From Acestrorhynchus altus (lineage: Eukaryota; Chordata; Actinopteri; Characiformes; Acestrorhynchidae), in the NCBI GenBank assembly GCA_034509495.1, contig CM067507.1, positions 20,825,121 through 20,889,120 of the forward strand: DNA of 64,000 bases, written 5' to 3'. The notes beneath the pieces were generated by a model. It saw nothing but the letters and a program-made list of their open reading frames with translations, searched no databases and was not told where the DNA came from. The position numbers and the translations under genes are program-made. Of the stretch, positions 37,655 through 47,509 are shown one piece after another; the first letter of the stretch is position 1; every line of letters starts with the position of its first letter.

Positions 37655-39045
37655 AGAAGATTATTGTAGGTACATGTTAACTGTGAGAGACAGAATAAAA
37701 AAAATCCAGAAAATCATTGATCATGATTTTTAAATAATTAATTTCCATTTTATTGCATTCCATATGTATTTGATCACCTACTGACCAGCAAGAATTCTGG
37801 CTCTCACAGACCTGTTCGTTTTTCTTGATGACCTCCTGCTCTGCACTCATTACTTGTTGTAAATGCACCTGTTTGAACTTGGACACCAGGGATAGAATGG
37901 TAGACCTGCACAAGGCTGAGATGGGCTACAGGACAATAGGCAAGCAGTTTGGTGAAAAGGCAACAACTGTTGGCATAATTATTAGAAAATGGAAGAAACA
38001 CAAGATGACTATCAATCTTCCTCAGTCTAATGCCTAATGCAAAATCTCACCTTGTGGGGTAAGGGTGATTCTGAAAAAGGTCAGGAATCAGCCCAGAACT
38101 ACATGGGAGGACCTTTTCAATGACCCAAAGAGAGTTGGGATTACAGTCTCAAAGATTACCATTAGTAACACACTATGCCATCATGGATTAAAATCCTGCA
38201 GGGCACGCAAGGTCCCCCTACTCTTGCCACCACATGTCCAGGCCCATTTGAAGTTTGCAATTGACCATCTGGATTATCCAGAGGAGGCATAGGAGAAGGT
38301 CATGTGGTCAGGTGAGATCAAAATAAAACTTTTTGATATCACCTCCACTTGCCATTTTTGGAAGAAGAAGAAAATGAAGAACTGTGAAGCCTGGGGGTGT
38401 AAACATCATACTTTGGGGACATTTTTCTGCTGGTCAGCTCAACTGCACCATATTGGAGGGAGGATGGATGGGGCCAATGTTTTTGCAAGATTTTGGCCAA
38501 CAACCTCCTTCCCTCACTAAGAGCATTGAAGATAAGTTATGGTCTTCCAGCCTGACAATGACCTGAAACACACAACCAGAGCAACTAAGGAATGGCTGAA
38601 TAACAAGCAGTTCAAGGTCCTGAAGTGCCCAGCCAGTCTCCAGACCTGAACCCAATAGAAAATCTTTGGAAGGAGATGAAACTCAGTTTTGCCCAGTGAC
38701 AGAAACCTGAAAGATCTGAAGATCTGTATGGAAGAGTGGGCCAAAATCCCTGCTGCATTGTGTACAAACTTGGACAAGAACTCCAGGAAATGTCTGACCT
38801 CTGTAAACGCAAACAAAGTTTTCTTTACCAAATATTAAGTCTGTTTTTTTTTTATCGTATCAAATACTTATTTCAATCAATAAAATGCTAATTAATTATT
38901 TAGAAATGTGACTTTCTGGTTTTTATTTTCAATTGTGTCTCTCACACTTGAAGTGTACCTATGATAAAAATGACAGACCTCTCCCTTCTTAGTAGGTGGG
39001 AAAACTTGCAAAATTGTCAGTGTATTAAATATTTATCTTCCCCAT
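37655..39045 (+). mobile_element. Near full-length Tc1-like transposon, inactive
   Basis: Left-end sequence GTGAGAGACAGAATAAA and AATCCAGAAAATCA recurs inverted at the right (TTTATTTTCAATTGTGTCTC plus TCACACTTGAAG). The right end finishes ATTTATCTTCCCCATTGTA. Plus-strand transposase pieces run in order: HTH region GYRTIGKQFGEKATTVG and IIRKWKKHKM (about 37921-38000), then VRNQPRTTWEDL, HHGLKSCRARKVPLL, QAHLKFAIDHLDYPEEA, MWSGE (catalytic-D block) and DNDLKHTTRATKEWL. Stops and frameshifts divide it. The outer left end is eroded. Confidence 0.85.
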
Positions 39046-39339
39046 TGTATGTATCATATATTGGATACATGCATAGTACATTCAGTATTTTCAATTGTAG
39101 GTTAATGCATACACAAATTTAACATTCAGAAGGAAACAACCAAAAGGAATGAAACTTGGTGGGTATGTTTAACATGTGAATGGTTCAGGTTTCATGCTTG
39201 GCTGCACATGTAGTGTAAGCAAGGATGGTCATTATCGCTGTACCTGACTGACTATATAAGGTCATCCCATTACACCTGTTTTCAATTCTGACCCATGCTG
39301 TTGTGTAGGTTTTTTATTTTTTTTGCAAGAAAAGTATGC

Positions 39340-39620
39340 CTTATGGAAAAGTTTGAAAGCAATTCAAACAGTTGGAAGATTTCAAGAGGGATCACATCAT
39401 AGGGCTCTGGGAAGCAGGATAGTCTTATTGAAATATTGTGCACCATACCATGGAAAGAAGAGTGGATAGAAGAAGGTGTGGATAAACAGGGAGAAGGAGA
39501 ACCAAAGGATTGTCCAAAGGATGTGTGGAATGATGACCTCTATTAATCCTCCTGTTAGTGCCAAAATCATTGGCAGGCAGCTGCATGATGGAGACAGACC
39601 ATTATGAAGACTGCCCATAA
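39340..39620 (+). mobile_element. Possible Tc1-like N-terminal fragment
   Basis: A translation with stops gives KQLEDFKRDHIIGLWEAG and later MERRVDRRRCG, resembling the HTH start of a Tc1-like transposase. It lies on the opposite strand to the next element and has no visible ends. Confidence 0.35.
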
Positions 39621-39767
39621 CATAACATCAATGATGTTTCATGTGGTGTTTACATGACATCAGTGGTGTTGTTGCATCATGGAGTCACTCAAAATGGCAG
39701 TGGGTCAACTTCAGTGTTTTATTCTTGGAGGACATGACCAGTGAATTGTCTCTGCATTGCCAAGCCC

Positions 39768-40764
39768 TACAAACATACAAAATGTTAGGGATATTTGGAT
39801 TTTGGGTAAAATTTATGTAAAATGTAGAAATGTTCACACTACAATGATTTTATATCATGAAAGTAGGGCATTTAAGTAGAAGAATGCAATGATGATTTCC
39901 TCATCTCAAAATAATTTATTGACTAGTCATGCACCCTTGAGCATCAATTACAGCTTCACAACGATGTTTCATGCTGTTCACCAATCGACTTATTGTCTGC
40001 TGAGGAATGGAATCCCATTCTTCTTGAAAGGCAGCCCACAGATCATTGAGGTTCTGGGATACAGAGTTACAAGCCTCTTGGTGGCTACTCAGCTGATCCC
40101 ATAGGTTTCCAGGTTCTGTGAAAGTGCTGGCCACTCCATTTATGGTATCCAAGTCTCCAGCAGCCATTCGCTAATGATGTGACCTTGATGAGCTGGAACA
40201 TTGTCATCCATGAAGAAGAAATTAGGCCTGTGTTGTTCATGCATAGACACAATGAATGTATTAATGATGTTATTCAAGTTGTATGGGCTTGTCATTGTAC
40301 CACTCACAAATTGTAGGCCAGTTCTGTAATGTCTAGGCACACTGTAACACAACCACCACCAAAGGCTCATCTAGTGACAACAGTGGCTGATGTACAGAGC
40401 TCTCCTTGACATCTCCAACATTGTTTATGGCCATCATTTCATCATCTCATTAGATGTTGTCTTGGTCTCGTGATGTCGAAATGTGAACAGCATGATGAGG
40501 AGGACTGTTTAAATACCAATTCAAATAGAACCAGGAAATGTCTTGGTGGATTCATGGATCAAACACCTGTTAGAATTTTGCCATTAAGCTTCTTGTTAGA
40601 GCAAATTATGCAAAAAGTGTGAAACATTGAAAAGTTGGACATGTGCATTCAAAAGTTCAGAGAAGGTCACATTAACTTCACCCGTACAGGTTAGAGTGCA
40701 TTTTAGGATTATTCTGAAATTTCACCTGAAACCCAAATATCCCTAACATTTTGCAAGTAGTGTA
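39768..40764 (-). mobile_element. Tc1-like transposon relic, reverse orientation
   Basis: Inverted ends: TACAAAATGTTAGGGATATT (from 39775) versus AAATATCCCTAACATTTTGC (40736-40755). On the minus strand the transposase C-terminus reads FFMDDNVPAHQGHIISEWLL, then EPGNLWDQLSSHQEA, PQQTISRLVNSMKHRCEAVI and DAQGCMTS. The DLNPIEN catalytic-Glu motif is lost by a small deletion. At ~1.0 kb it is shortened at the N-terminal side. Confidence 0.85.
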
Positions 40765-40979
40765 TGTGTAATATATATTTGATACATAATATATACGTTT
40801 AGCATATATTAAAGCAAAGAAACCTGAGAGGGAGTATGTTATTGTGAAATTATACACTTTCAGCTCATGTCTGCTTCATCACACTCATGCTTTTTTTATG
40901 ATAACACACAACCTCAAGTGTTCAATTACTTTTATACAACTTTAAACAACTTTTATACAACGGTTTAAATTCGATCACA

Positions 40980-41660
40980 TTCGGTCATGCAGACTTTATA
41001 ACATCAGGAGAATTCAACCTTTTCTGTCTAGAGAGGCCGCTCAGATGCTTGTTCAGTCTCTTGTCATTTCAAGACTAGACTACTGCAACTCGCTTATGGC
41101 TGGCCTTCCTATGTGGACCATCAGACCATTGCAACTCTTGCAGTGGCGCCGCTTGTCTTCAATGTCCCAAAATTCAGTCATGTAACTCCTCTACTGCATT
41201 CCCTTCATTGGCATCAGATTCAAAATCTTGAAGCTGGCTTACAAAACCAAAAATGGACCAACACCTCAATACATGATGGACATGGTCAAAACTTGATCTG
41301 TGCTAAGAGCCCTTTTAGCATCAAGTACAGCTTGGCTTGACCCGCCATCCCTCAAATTGCAAGGAAAACATGCATCCAAACTCTTTTCTGTTCTGGCACC
41401 AAAATGGAACAAACTTCCCCTGGGGGTCTGAACAGCTGAGCCCCTCACTGTCTTCAAATGCAGACTAAAGACCCATCTGTTTCAAGAGTATTTAACTGCA
41501 TAAAGATTTATACTGAATCTTGTTAGTCCCCAATCTGACATTTGTTTCCAACAGCATCTAAACTTAAGGAATCTACGGATTCTAGCCTCGTCAACTCGTT
41601 AAGGATATTTTCCAAGTGCACAGCAAAGCACTTTTGTAAGTCGCTCTGGATAAGGGCATC
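40980..41660 (+). mobile_element. L2-type LINE 3' end (ORF2 C-terminus and tail)
   Basis: Translation across frames gives MLVQSLVISRLDYCNSLMAG, FNVPKFSHVTPLLHSLHW and LFQEYLTA, the C-terminal region of L2/CR1-group ORF2. The tail TTGTAAGTCGCTCTGGATAA/GGGCATC is the classic fish L2-type 3' end. It is split by the solo LTR at 41661-42255 and resumes at 42256. Confidence 0.8.
41656..41660 (+). repeat. Target-site duplication, left (GCATC)
   Basis: GCATC directly before the LTR; repeated at 42256-42260 directly after it. Confidence 0.85.
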
Positions 41661-42255
41661 TGTTACGTCCCTGAGTTTGGGGACTTTTCTTTTGGTTTGT
41701 GTTTAATTATTTTTCCAGGTTTGGTGGTTGGCTGCTCTGGAGAAACACTGATTGTTGCTCCACCCATGATGACTTCCCATTGGCTGGTTGTTTTCGGCGG
41801 GAGACTTAAAAAGGACTCTTTATTTGGGAGTGGAGAGCTGCATCTTTTTTCTCTGAGCCGAAGAGTGTTGCTCCCGTGAAGACCCACCAGCCCAGACCAA
41901 GCTTGCTTGTTTCTTTGATTCTGTAGGTTTTTGTAGGGGTGACCTGCCTTTTTGTTACAACCTTTTGCCTTTGTTTATGTACAGAGTAGTTAGGGTAATT
42001 GTTTGTATTTTTGTTTCTTTACTTTCAGTATAAGATAGTTGCTTTCTTTTGTTATAGTTGATTTGTTTGTTGTTTTGGCCTGGGGTCACCCTGAAGTCTT
42101 TGATTCTTGTTTTTGTTCCTTATTTTGATTGTTAAGCTCTAATGCTGAGAAAATAAAGTCTTAATTAATTATTTTGGGTGTGGTCGCTTGGTCTGAGGCT
42201 GAGTGGGCGTTCACACAACACTTTTTGTTGCGTCCTACCCCTAGGGGACGTAACA
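41661..42255 (+). mobile_element. Solo LTR (595 bp), Ty3/gypsy-like
   Basis: Starts TGTTACGTCCC and ends GGGACGTAACA, an 11-bp perfect inverted terminus of the TG...CA type, with a 5-bp GCATC duplication on both sides. Inside, in plus-strand order, are CCCATTGGCTGG (CCAAT box), ACTTAAAAAGG (TATA-like), and AATAAA at 42152 followed by a U5-like end. No internal retroelement genes or second LTR: a recombined solo LTR. It is inserted in the 3' tail of an L2-type LINE. The Ty3/gypsy assignment rests on the 5-bp duplication and terminus and is not proven. Confidence 0.85.
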
Positions 42256-42300
42256 GCATCCGCTACATGTACATGTAAATAAAGTAAGAATACAATTAAC
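42256..42300 (+). mobile_element. Resumed L2 tail after the solo LTR
   Basis: GCATCCGCTACATG continues the GGATAAGGGCATC tail interrupted by the LTR, giving the expected GGGCATCTGCTA-like ending, then an A-rich stretch with AATAAAG. Confidence 0.7.
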
Positions 42301-42639
42301 TGAGGCATGACCACCGCATTTAATGTGTTTTATAGTTTATTTTATAATAATAGTTTCTTGTTGCTGCATCACAGTGACGAACTCCACTCACTCACTGCAC
42401 AGCCAGCATCTGCTTCTCCAGCTCCTTACTCAGGTCTCCATTTAACCCCATTTCCCACTCAGCATGTAGCAGAAAAGTATTTTTTACTCTAAAGATGGAT
42501 TTTCCACCTTTAGTCACAGATCTTCATAAACTGGGTTGGGCAGAGGCAGCAGTACGTTTGAGATGGATGCACTGCCTCTAGTGGTGAAGGAAATGAACTA
42601 CAACTGTAGGCTGCATATAGTACTTTGCATTACCTCTGT

Positions 42640-42909
42640 CCGCGGCTGACAGCCCGCAGTGTGAGTCTCTTTAAGAGAGGGAGGGAAGGCGCTCAGCCTC
42701 TTGTTTGAAGGAGGAAAGTCAGGAAGGAAAGCTGAGCCCCTCGGTGTGCTGCGCACAGACCTCAGAGGGATGGACAGAGTGAACATCTGCGAGCTTTTTG
42801 CATAACAGGACATTTGTGCTTCAGACTGGAGGATTGTCTCTCCTACCAAAGTGGACTTTTTCTCCTGATGCCTTTGCTGTGAACAGCAGTCCTGTTGAAG
42901 AACAGAGTC
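42640..42909 (+). promoter_or_regulatory. Candidate promoter and non-coding first exon of thrap3-like gene
   Basis: This stretch is richer in G/C and CpG than its surroundings (TCCGCGGCTGACAGCCCGCA, GGAAGGCGCTCAGCC, GCTGCGCACAG). It ends in a strong splice donor: exon ...GAACAGAGTCG then GTGAGTCGGG at 42910. A short uORF (ATG at 42770, 11 codons) and another ATG closed after 4 codons lie inside, as expected for a 5' UTR. The next plus-strand acceptor with coding sequence is at 49807, so a 6.9-kb first intron would result. The link to the thrap3-like gene is inference; it could be the first exon of an unrelated or non-coding transcript. Confidence 0.33.
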
Positions 42910-43074
42910 GGTGAGTCGGGTTTTTTTTTTTCCACCAAGTGTCTTTGTTTGACAGCTGGCTTTTATATAAACTCCTCATTTCTAAGAACTGCTTCCTTCT
43001 GTCTTGGTTTTGAGCAAAGGGACCTCACCGTCACTCCACTGTGACGTCTGTTTTTCACTGCTACACACTTCAAC

Positions 43075-44150
43075 ATGAGGGTTCTTCAGTAAAAAAAACA
43101 TGGTTCTACATAGAACCACGAACACAACATGGATTCTATATGGCATCAGAATGGTTCTACTACTGTTACATCGTCAAATGTGTAAGAACCCTTGTTGGTG
43201 ATTTGAGTGAAGAACACTCAAAGAGTCCATTGCATGAATAAAGGGTTCTGTGCATTGTGAAAGAGTTCTTCAGATTGATGGAGAATGTGCTTCTCGAAAG
43301 GGTTCTATATGGCATCAAAATGGTTCTACTACTGTCACAATGTCAAATGTGTAATAATAGAAGAACCCTTGTTGGTGACTTGAGAGATGAACACTCAAAG
43401 AGCCTGTTGCACGAATAAAGGGTTCTGTGCATTGTGAGATGTTCAGATTGATGGAGAATGTGCTTCTTGAAAGGGTTCTTTATGGCATCAAAATGGTTCT
43501 ACTACTGTTACAATGTCAAATGTGTAATAATAGAAGAACCCTTGTTGGTGATTTGAGTGATGAACACTCAAAGAACCTGTTGTATGAATAAAAGGTTCTG
43601 TGCATTGTGAGTTCTTCAGATTGATGGAGAATGTGCTTCTCGAAAGGGTTCTATGTGGCATTAAAATGGTTCTACTACTGTTACATTGTCGAATGTGTAA
43701 TAAAAGAAGAACCCTTGTTGGTGATGTGAGTGATGAACACTGAAATAGCCCATTACATGAATAAAGGGTTCTGTGCTTTGGGTTCTTCAGATTGATGGAG
43801 AAAGCACTTCTTGAAAGGGCTCTATATGGCATCAAAATGGTTCTACTACTGTTACAATGTCAAATGTGTAATAATAGAAGGAACCTTGTTGGTGATGTGA
43901 GTGATGAACCCTCAAAGAACCTGATGCATGAATAAAGGGTTCTGTGCATTGTGAAAGAGTTTTTCAGATTGATGGAGAATGTGCTTTTTGAAAGGGTTCT
44001 ATATGGCATCAAAATGGACTTTTACAATGTCAAATGTGTAATAACAGAAGATGGTGATTTGAGTGATGAACACTCAAAGAATCATTTGCAGGGGGTTCTT
44101 CAGATTACTGAAGAATGCACAGTAGAGGGTTCTATATAGAACCTTTGGGG
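43075..44150 (+). repeat. Tandem array of ~173-bp units (6 copies)
   Basis: The landmark GGTTCTATATGGCATCAAAA (with small changes) starts at 43131, 43301, 43474, 43647, 43818 and 43995, so the period is 170-177 bp. Each unit also has TGGTTCTACTACTGTTACA, GAACCCTTGTTGGTGA and TGAATAAAGGGTTCTGTGC. The outer edges carry TACATAGAACCA (43107) and TTCTATATAGAACCTTT (44130), so the array may have grown from a MITE with AGAACC ends. Confidence 0.9.
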
Positions 44151-44154
44151 AAAA

Positions 44155-44895
44155 GATAATTGTTAGTACTTTATTTTGTTATTGGATATAAATGTATCTA
44201 TATGTCCAATGAAAACCAAATATCTCTGTACATTTTTAGTTTTCGTCGTGGTTCAATACCTGTAGCTGTTCTTCATAATGTGATAAATAAACAATTCTGG
44301 ATGAACAGACCAATAGAATTGCTCTAAAATTCTACATTCACTTCCATTCAAAGTTTTGTTTTAGTCATTTCGGTGTTAGTCATAACGTCGCTGCCCGTTA
44401 GTTTCTGATCATTAACCAGTGAAGGCTGATGATCCAGGGCCAGACATGTTCAGCCCCATGTGCAGTCTGGATGGAACTGTGGGATTATTTAATAGTAGTG
44501 CTTATTCTCTTTTTATAGCATTGTATCCTCATAAAAACACTTAGATGAGCCGGTATGTGCAAGCAGAAATACCATGTGGCCTCTGCTGATGTTCTTACTG
44601 TGTCAGACCAGGCTCTCATTTCACATTTTTGTACAGAGCGTTCTGGCTAGGTCTGGAGGTGTGTGCATGTTGGAAAGAATGAAAGAAAGAAAGAAAGAAA
44701 GACAGAATAGAAGGGAGTTCATCTTGCAATAAGGGAATGTACTGTTTCTCTGCTTCTCATAACAAGGTGGCTGTCAATTTCCGCAGCTTTAGGTCCACTC
44801 GATTATAGATGTTAAGAGAAAAGGAACTAGATGTGGAAGTAGAATTTGCAAAGAAAGTTCCAACAGCACTTTAAACATCATTGTGTGACAGCAAA
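44155..44895. other. No gene seen
   Basis: Contains a short (GAAA)n run at 44680-44702; otherwise nothing recognisable. Confidence 0.5.
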
Positions 44896-44897
44896 TG

Positions 44898-44898
<1 letters not shown>

Positions 44899-44961
<63 letters not shown>
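44899..44961. repeat. (CA)n microsatellite
   Basis: About 31 uninterrupted CA units. Confidence 0.97.
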
Positions 44962-44964
<3 letters not shown>

Positions 44965-46270
44965 CGGCTCTATTCTAGTTCATTTGCCTTAACAGTGTAA
45001 TGCTGTTTTAAGAGTAGACTAAAAATGGTTTGTCTATATCTGATCCATGTTGGGACCAAGGGTTTATAAAAAAGGCAGTTGTCTTGGCCTTTAATCAGGG
45101 TTGCTGTTACGCCATTTGTTTCTTATAGATAGCAAATGTGATTGCGGCTGCTTGTGTGGCATCCTTGGTCTTAATGACAGAGGAGTTGATTGAGTAGTGG
45201 GTGCTTAGTGCTTCCATATCGGGTTACTCCACCATTGTTTGCATCAACTTTCACCCCCTCAATGGAACAGGTGATGAGGCTTGAGTCGCAGCTGCCTTTT
45301 TTGGGAGGTGTGTGTTTGAGTGTGTGTGAGTGTGTTTAGAGAGAGATAGAAAGGGAATGGGAAGGCAGAGGACAGAGGAACGAGGTGAAAGAGGGTAGGA
45401 GGGACACTGTGTGTGTTTGTGGGGGTAATGACAGCACATGGATATGATTACTGGGGTGTTTGACACAGTCTTTTTTAGATGTCAAATCCTGGTGATTAGG
45501 CCATGGAGCATACTCCACATGCTGGAGACAGCTGCTCTTTGCTAATCTACTGTCGGCTCCTTTAAAAAAAGGATCTCGCTATTTCTTCCTCACAATAAAG
45601 CTGGCTGAGAGCTAGCACTTCCATATTAAGACTGACCAAATCACTATATGGCTCTTAAAATATTCCACCTACACAGAGCTAGCTTATGCTTTGTGAAAAG
45701 CACAATATATGTACTAACTGGTGCCTGTGTTAAAAATGGTGCCCATTTCATTTACAGTGAAAACATAGAAACAAAGCCCTGTCAGATGTTTTCTTCATGA
45801 TAGTAAATGATCAGTGAACATCACATTGAATCCACAACGGACTCCTGTCACTGCAGCGGCATTGGATTAGTTTGTGATATAGCCCTACTGACTACAAATG
45901 AAAAGTCAAGTCCAAAGAGTTATTTTTCACATTAGAGAGAGAAGCAGATTTAAACCGAGTTCAGGAGGCTTGACCTGTAATGAAAGCTTCCCCATCTGTA
46001 TGAAATGAGGAAGGCTGGAAATGGACAGGAACTGTTTCACTGTGCACTGAAGTAGGAGCGATGCACTTCAACAACCATGTGTTGAACAAATATGACATTT
46101 TGGCTTTCTGTATTTGGTCTGCAGTTTCATATTCACTAACTAGCAGCCAAAAAGACCTGCAAGAGAAGCCACTTCTTCTGATGTGTTTCCAAGCCAGAGT
46201 ATAAACTAACATGATTCACATACCCAACTCAATCAAAAATGACAATAGAGATGTGCTGATCCATTACTGA
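44965..46270. other. No gene seen
   Basis: No supported exon. A purine-rich, TGTGTG-bearing tract lies at 45305-45425. Confidence 0.5.
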
Positions 46271-46274
46271 CTTG

Positions 46275-46615
46275 ATACTTTTAAAGGACATGGGCACAAT
46301 TCTAGAAAATGAGTGTTGAATGACACCTCAACCACAGCCCTCCCTTCAGTGCTCTTTCAGAAGCTCTGGCCCACAAATTCATGCGCACACATTGCCAAGT
46401 TAACGACACTAGCTTCCAGACCAAAAGAAAGTTTTTGAAGGTGCGACCTTTTTCTCTTCTGCTGTTTCTCTGTCATCACGTTTACATTCACATGCCCCCT
46501 ACACCACCTTTTCCATCTGCGCACAAGCAGGAACCCCTTCTGAAATATTCAGGTTGTTTTTCCCCATTTACAGCACCAAGGCTGAGTATAAACACTTTTG
46601 TCCAGTGTGATTTCC
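46275..46615 (+). repeat. Unidentified element (family B), short copy
   Basis: Shares ordered blocks with 24322-25470: GGGCACAATTCTAGAAAATG, CTCCCTTCAGTGCTCTTTCA, CACAAATTCATGCGCAC, GCTGTTTCTCTGTCATCACG and TTTCCCCATTTACAGCACCA. It lacks about 0.7 kb of the long copy. Confidence 0.6.
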
Positions 46616-46967
46616 CCCAATCTGATTGAATTCATTCTGAGTATAAATTCAGACCGAGGTGTTTATATGCACACTCAGCTCAACAATCGGAAGAAAATCT
46701 GTCTTTGTATGCACACTGTATTCCGATCCAGAATGATGATGTTGACCACCACGAAGAAAAAGCAGGACCAAGCTGATTGGCCAACATGTCCAGCTGGTTG
46801 ACCAGCATCATCAAACATACATTACACTTCTGAAGATCTAAACAGCTCATAGAGTACCTGACCATCATGGGGTATGTTTTGTCTAGATGACCAGCTTTTC
46901 AACCACCTTGGCCATTAAGGCAACTTAACCAGCTTAAACCATCCGAAACCAGCTACCAACTAAAGTA

Positions 46968-47507
46968 CAGGGGTTGGACAATGAAATTGAAATACCTGTC
47001 ATTTTAGTGTGGGAGGTTTCATGGCTAAATCGGACCAGCCTGGTGGCCAATCTTCATTAATTGCACATTGCACCAGTAAGAGCAGAGTGTGAAGGTTCAA
47101 TTAGCAGGTAAGAGCACAGTTTTACTCAAAATACTGCAATGCACACAACATTATGGGAGACATACCAGAGTTCAAAAGAGGACAAATTGTTGGTGTATGT
47201 CTTGCTGGCGCATCTGTGACCAAGACAGCAAGTCTTTGTGATGTATCAAGAGCCACGGTATCCAGGGTAATGTCAGCATACCGCCAAGAAGGACCAGCCA
47301 CATCCAACAGGATTAACTGTGGATGCAAGAGGAAGCTGTCTGAAAGGGATGTTCAGGTGCTAACCCAGATTGTATCCAAAAAATATCATTCCCAAGATGA
47401 ATTCACACTGTATTGGCTGCAAAAGGAGGCCCTAGTACACCATACTAATGAACTACTGTGGTCTAAAACCAGATTTTTCAGTTTCATTGTCCAACCCCCA
47501 ACCCCTG
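46968..47507 (+). mobile_element. Internally deleted Tc1-like transposon with open N-terminal domain
   Basis: The ends CAGGGGTTGGACAATGAAA (46968) and TTTCATTGTCCAACCCCCAA plus CCCCTG (to 47507) are inverted and bounded by TA on both sides (46966-46967, 47508-47509), the Tc1/mariner target duplication. The frame from 47153 encodes FKRGQIVGVCLAGASVTKTA, SLCDVSRATVSRVMSAYRQE, NCGCKRKLSERDVQ, a Tc1-type paired-like helix-turn-helix. It has no stop, but the frame then crosses the deletion and runs on without catalytic residues. The right end holds a ~7-bp internal duplication (GGTTGGGGGTTGG). Confidence 0.88.
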
Positions 47508-47509
47508 TA

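Noticed and set aside
1..42000. Exons of genes expected near THRAP3 in vertebrates
   Set aside because: I looked through the open frames for recognisable splice-bounded exons and found none; no neighbour gene can be named.
43488..43835. 115-aa minus-strand open frame
   Set aside because: It lies inside the ~173-bp tandem array and repeats with it; an artefact of the repeat.
43075..44150. CRISPR-like repeated structure
   Set aside because: Whole ~173-bp units are repeated with no short repeat plus unique spacers, and the genome is eukaryotic.
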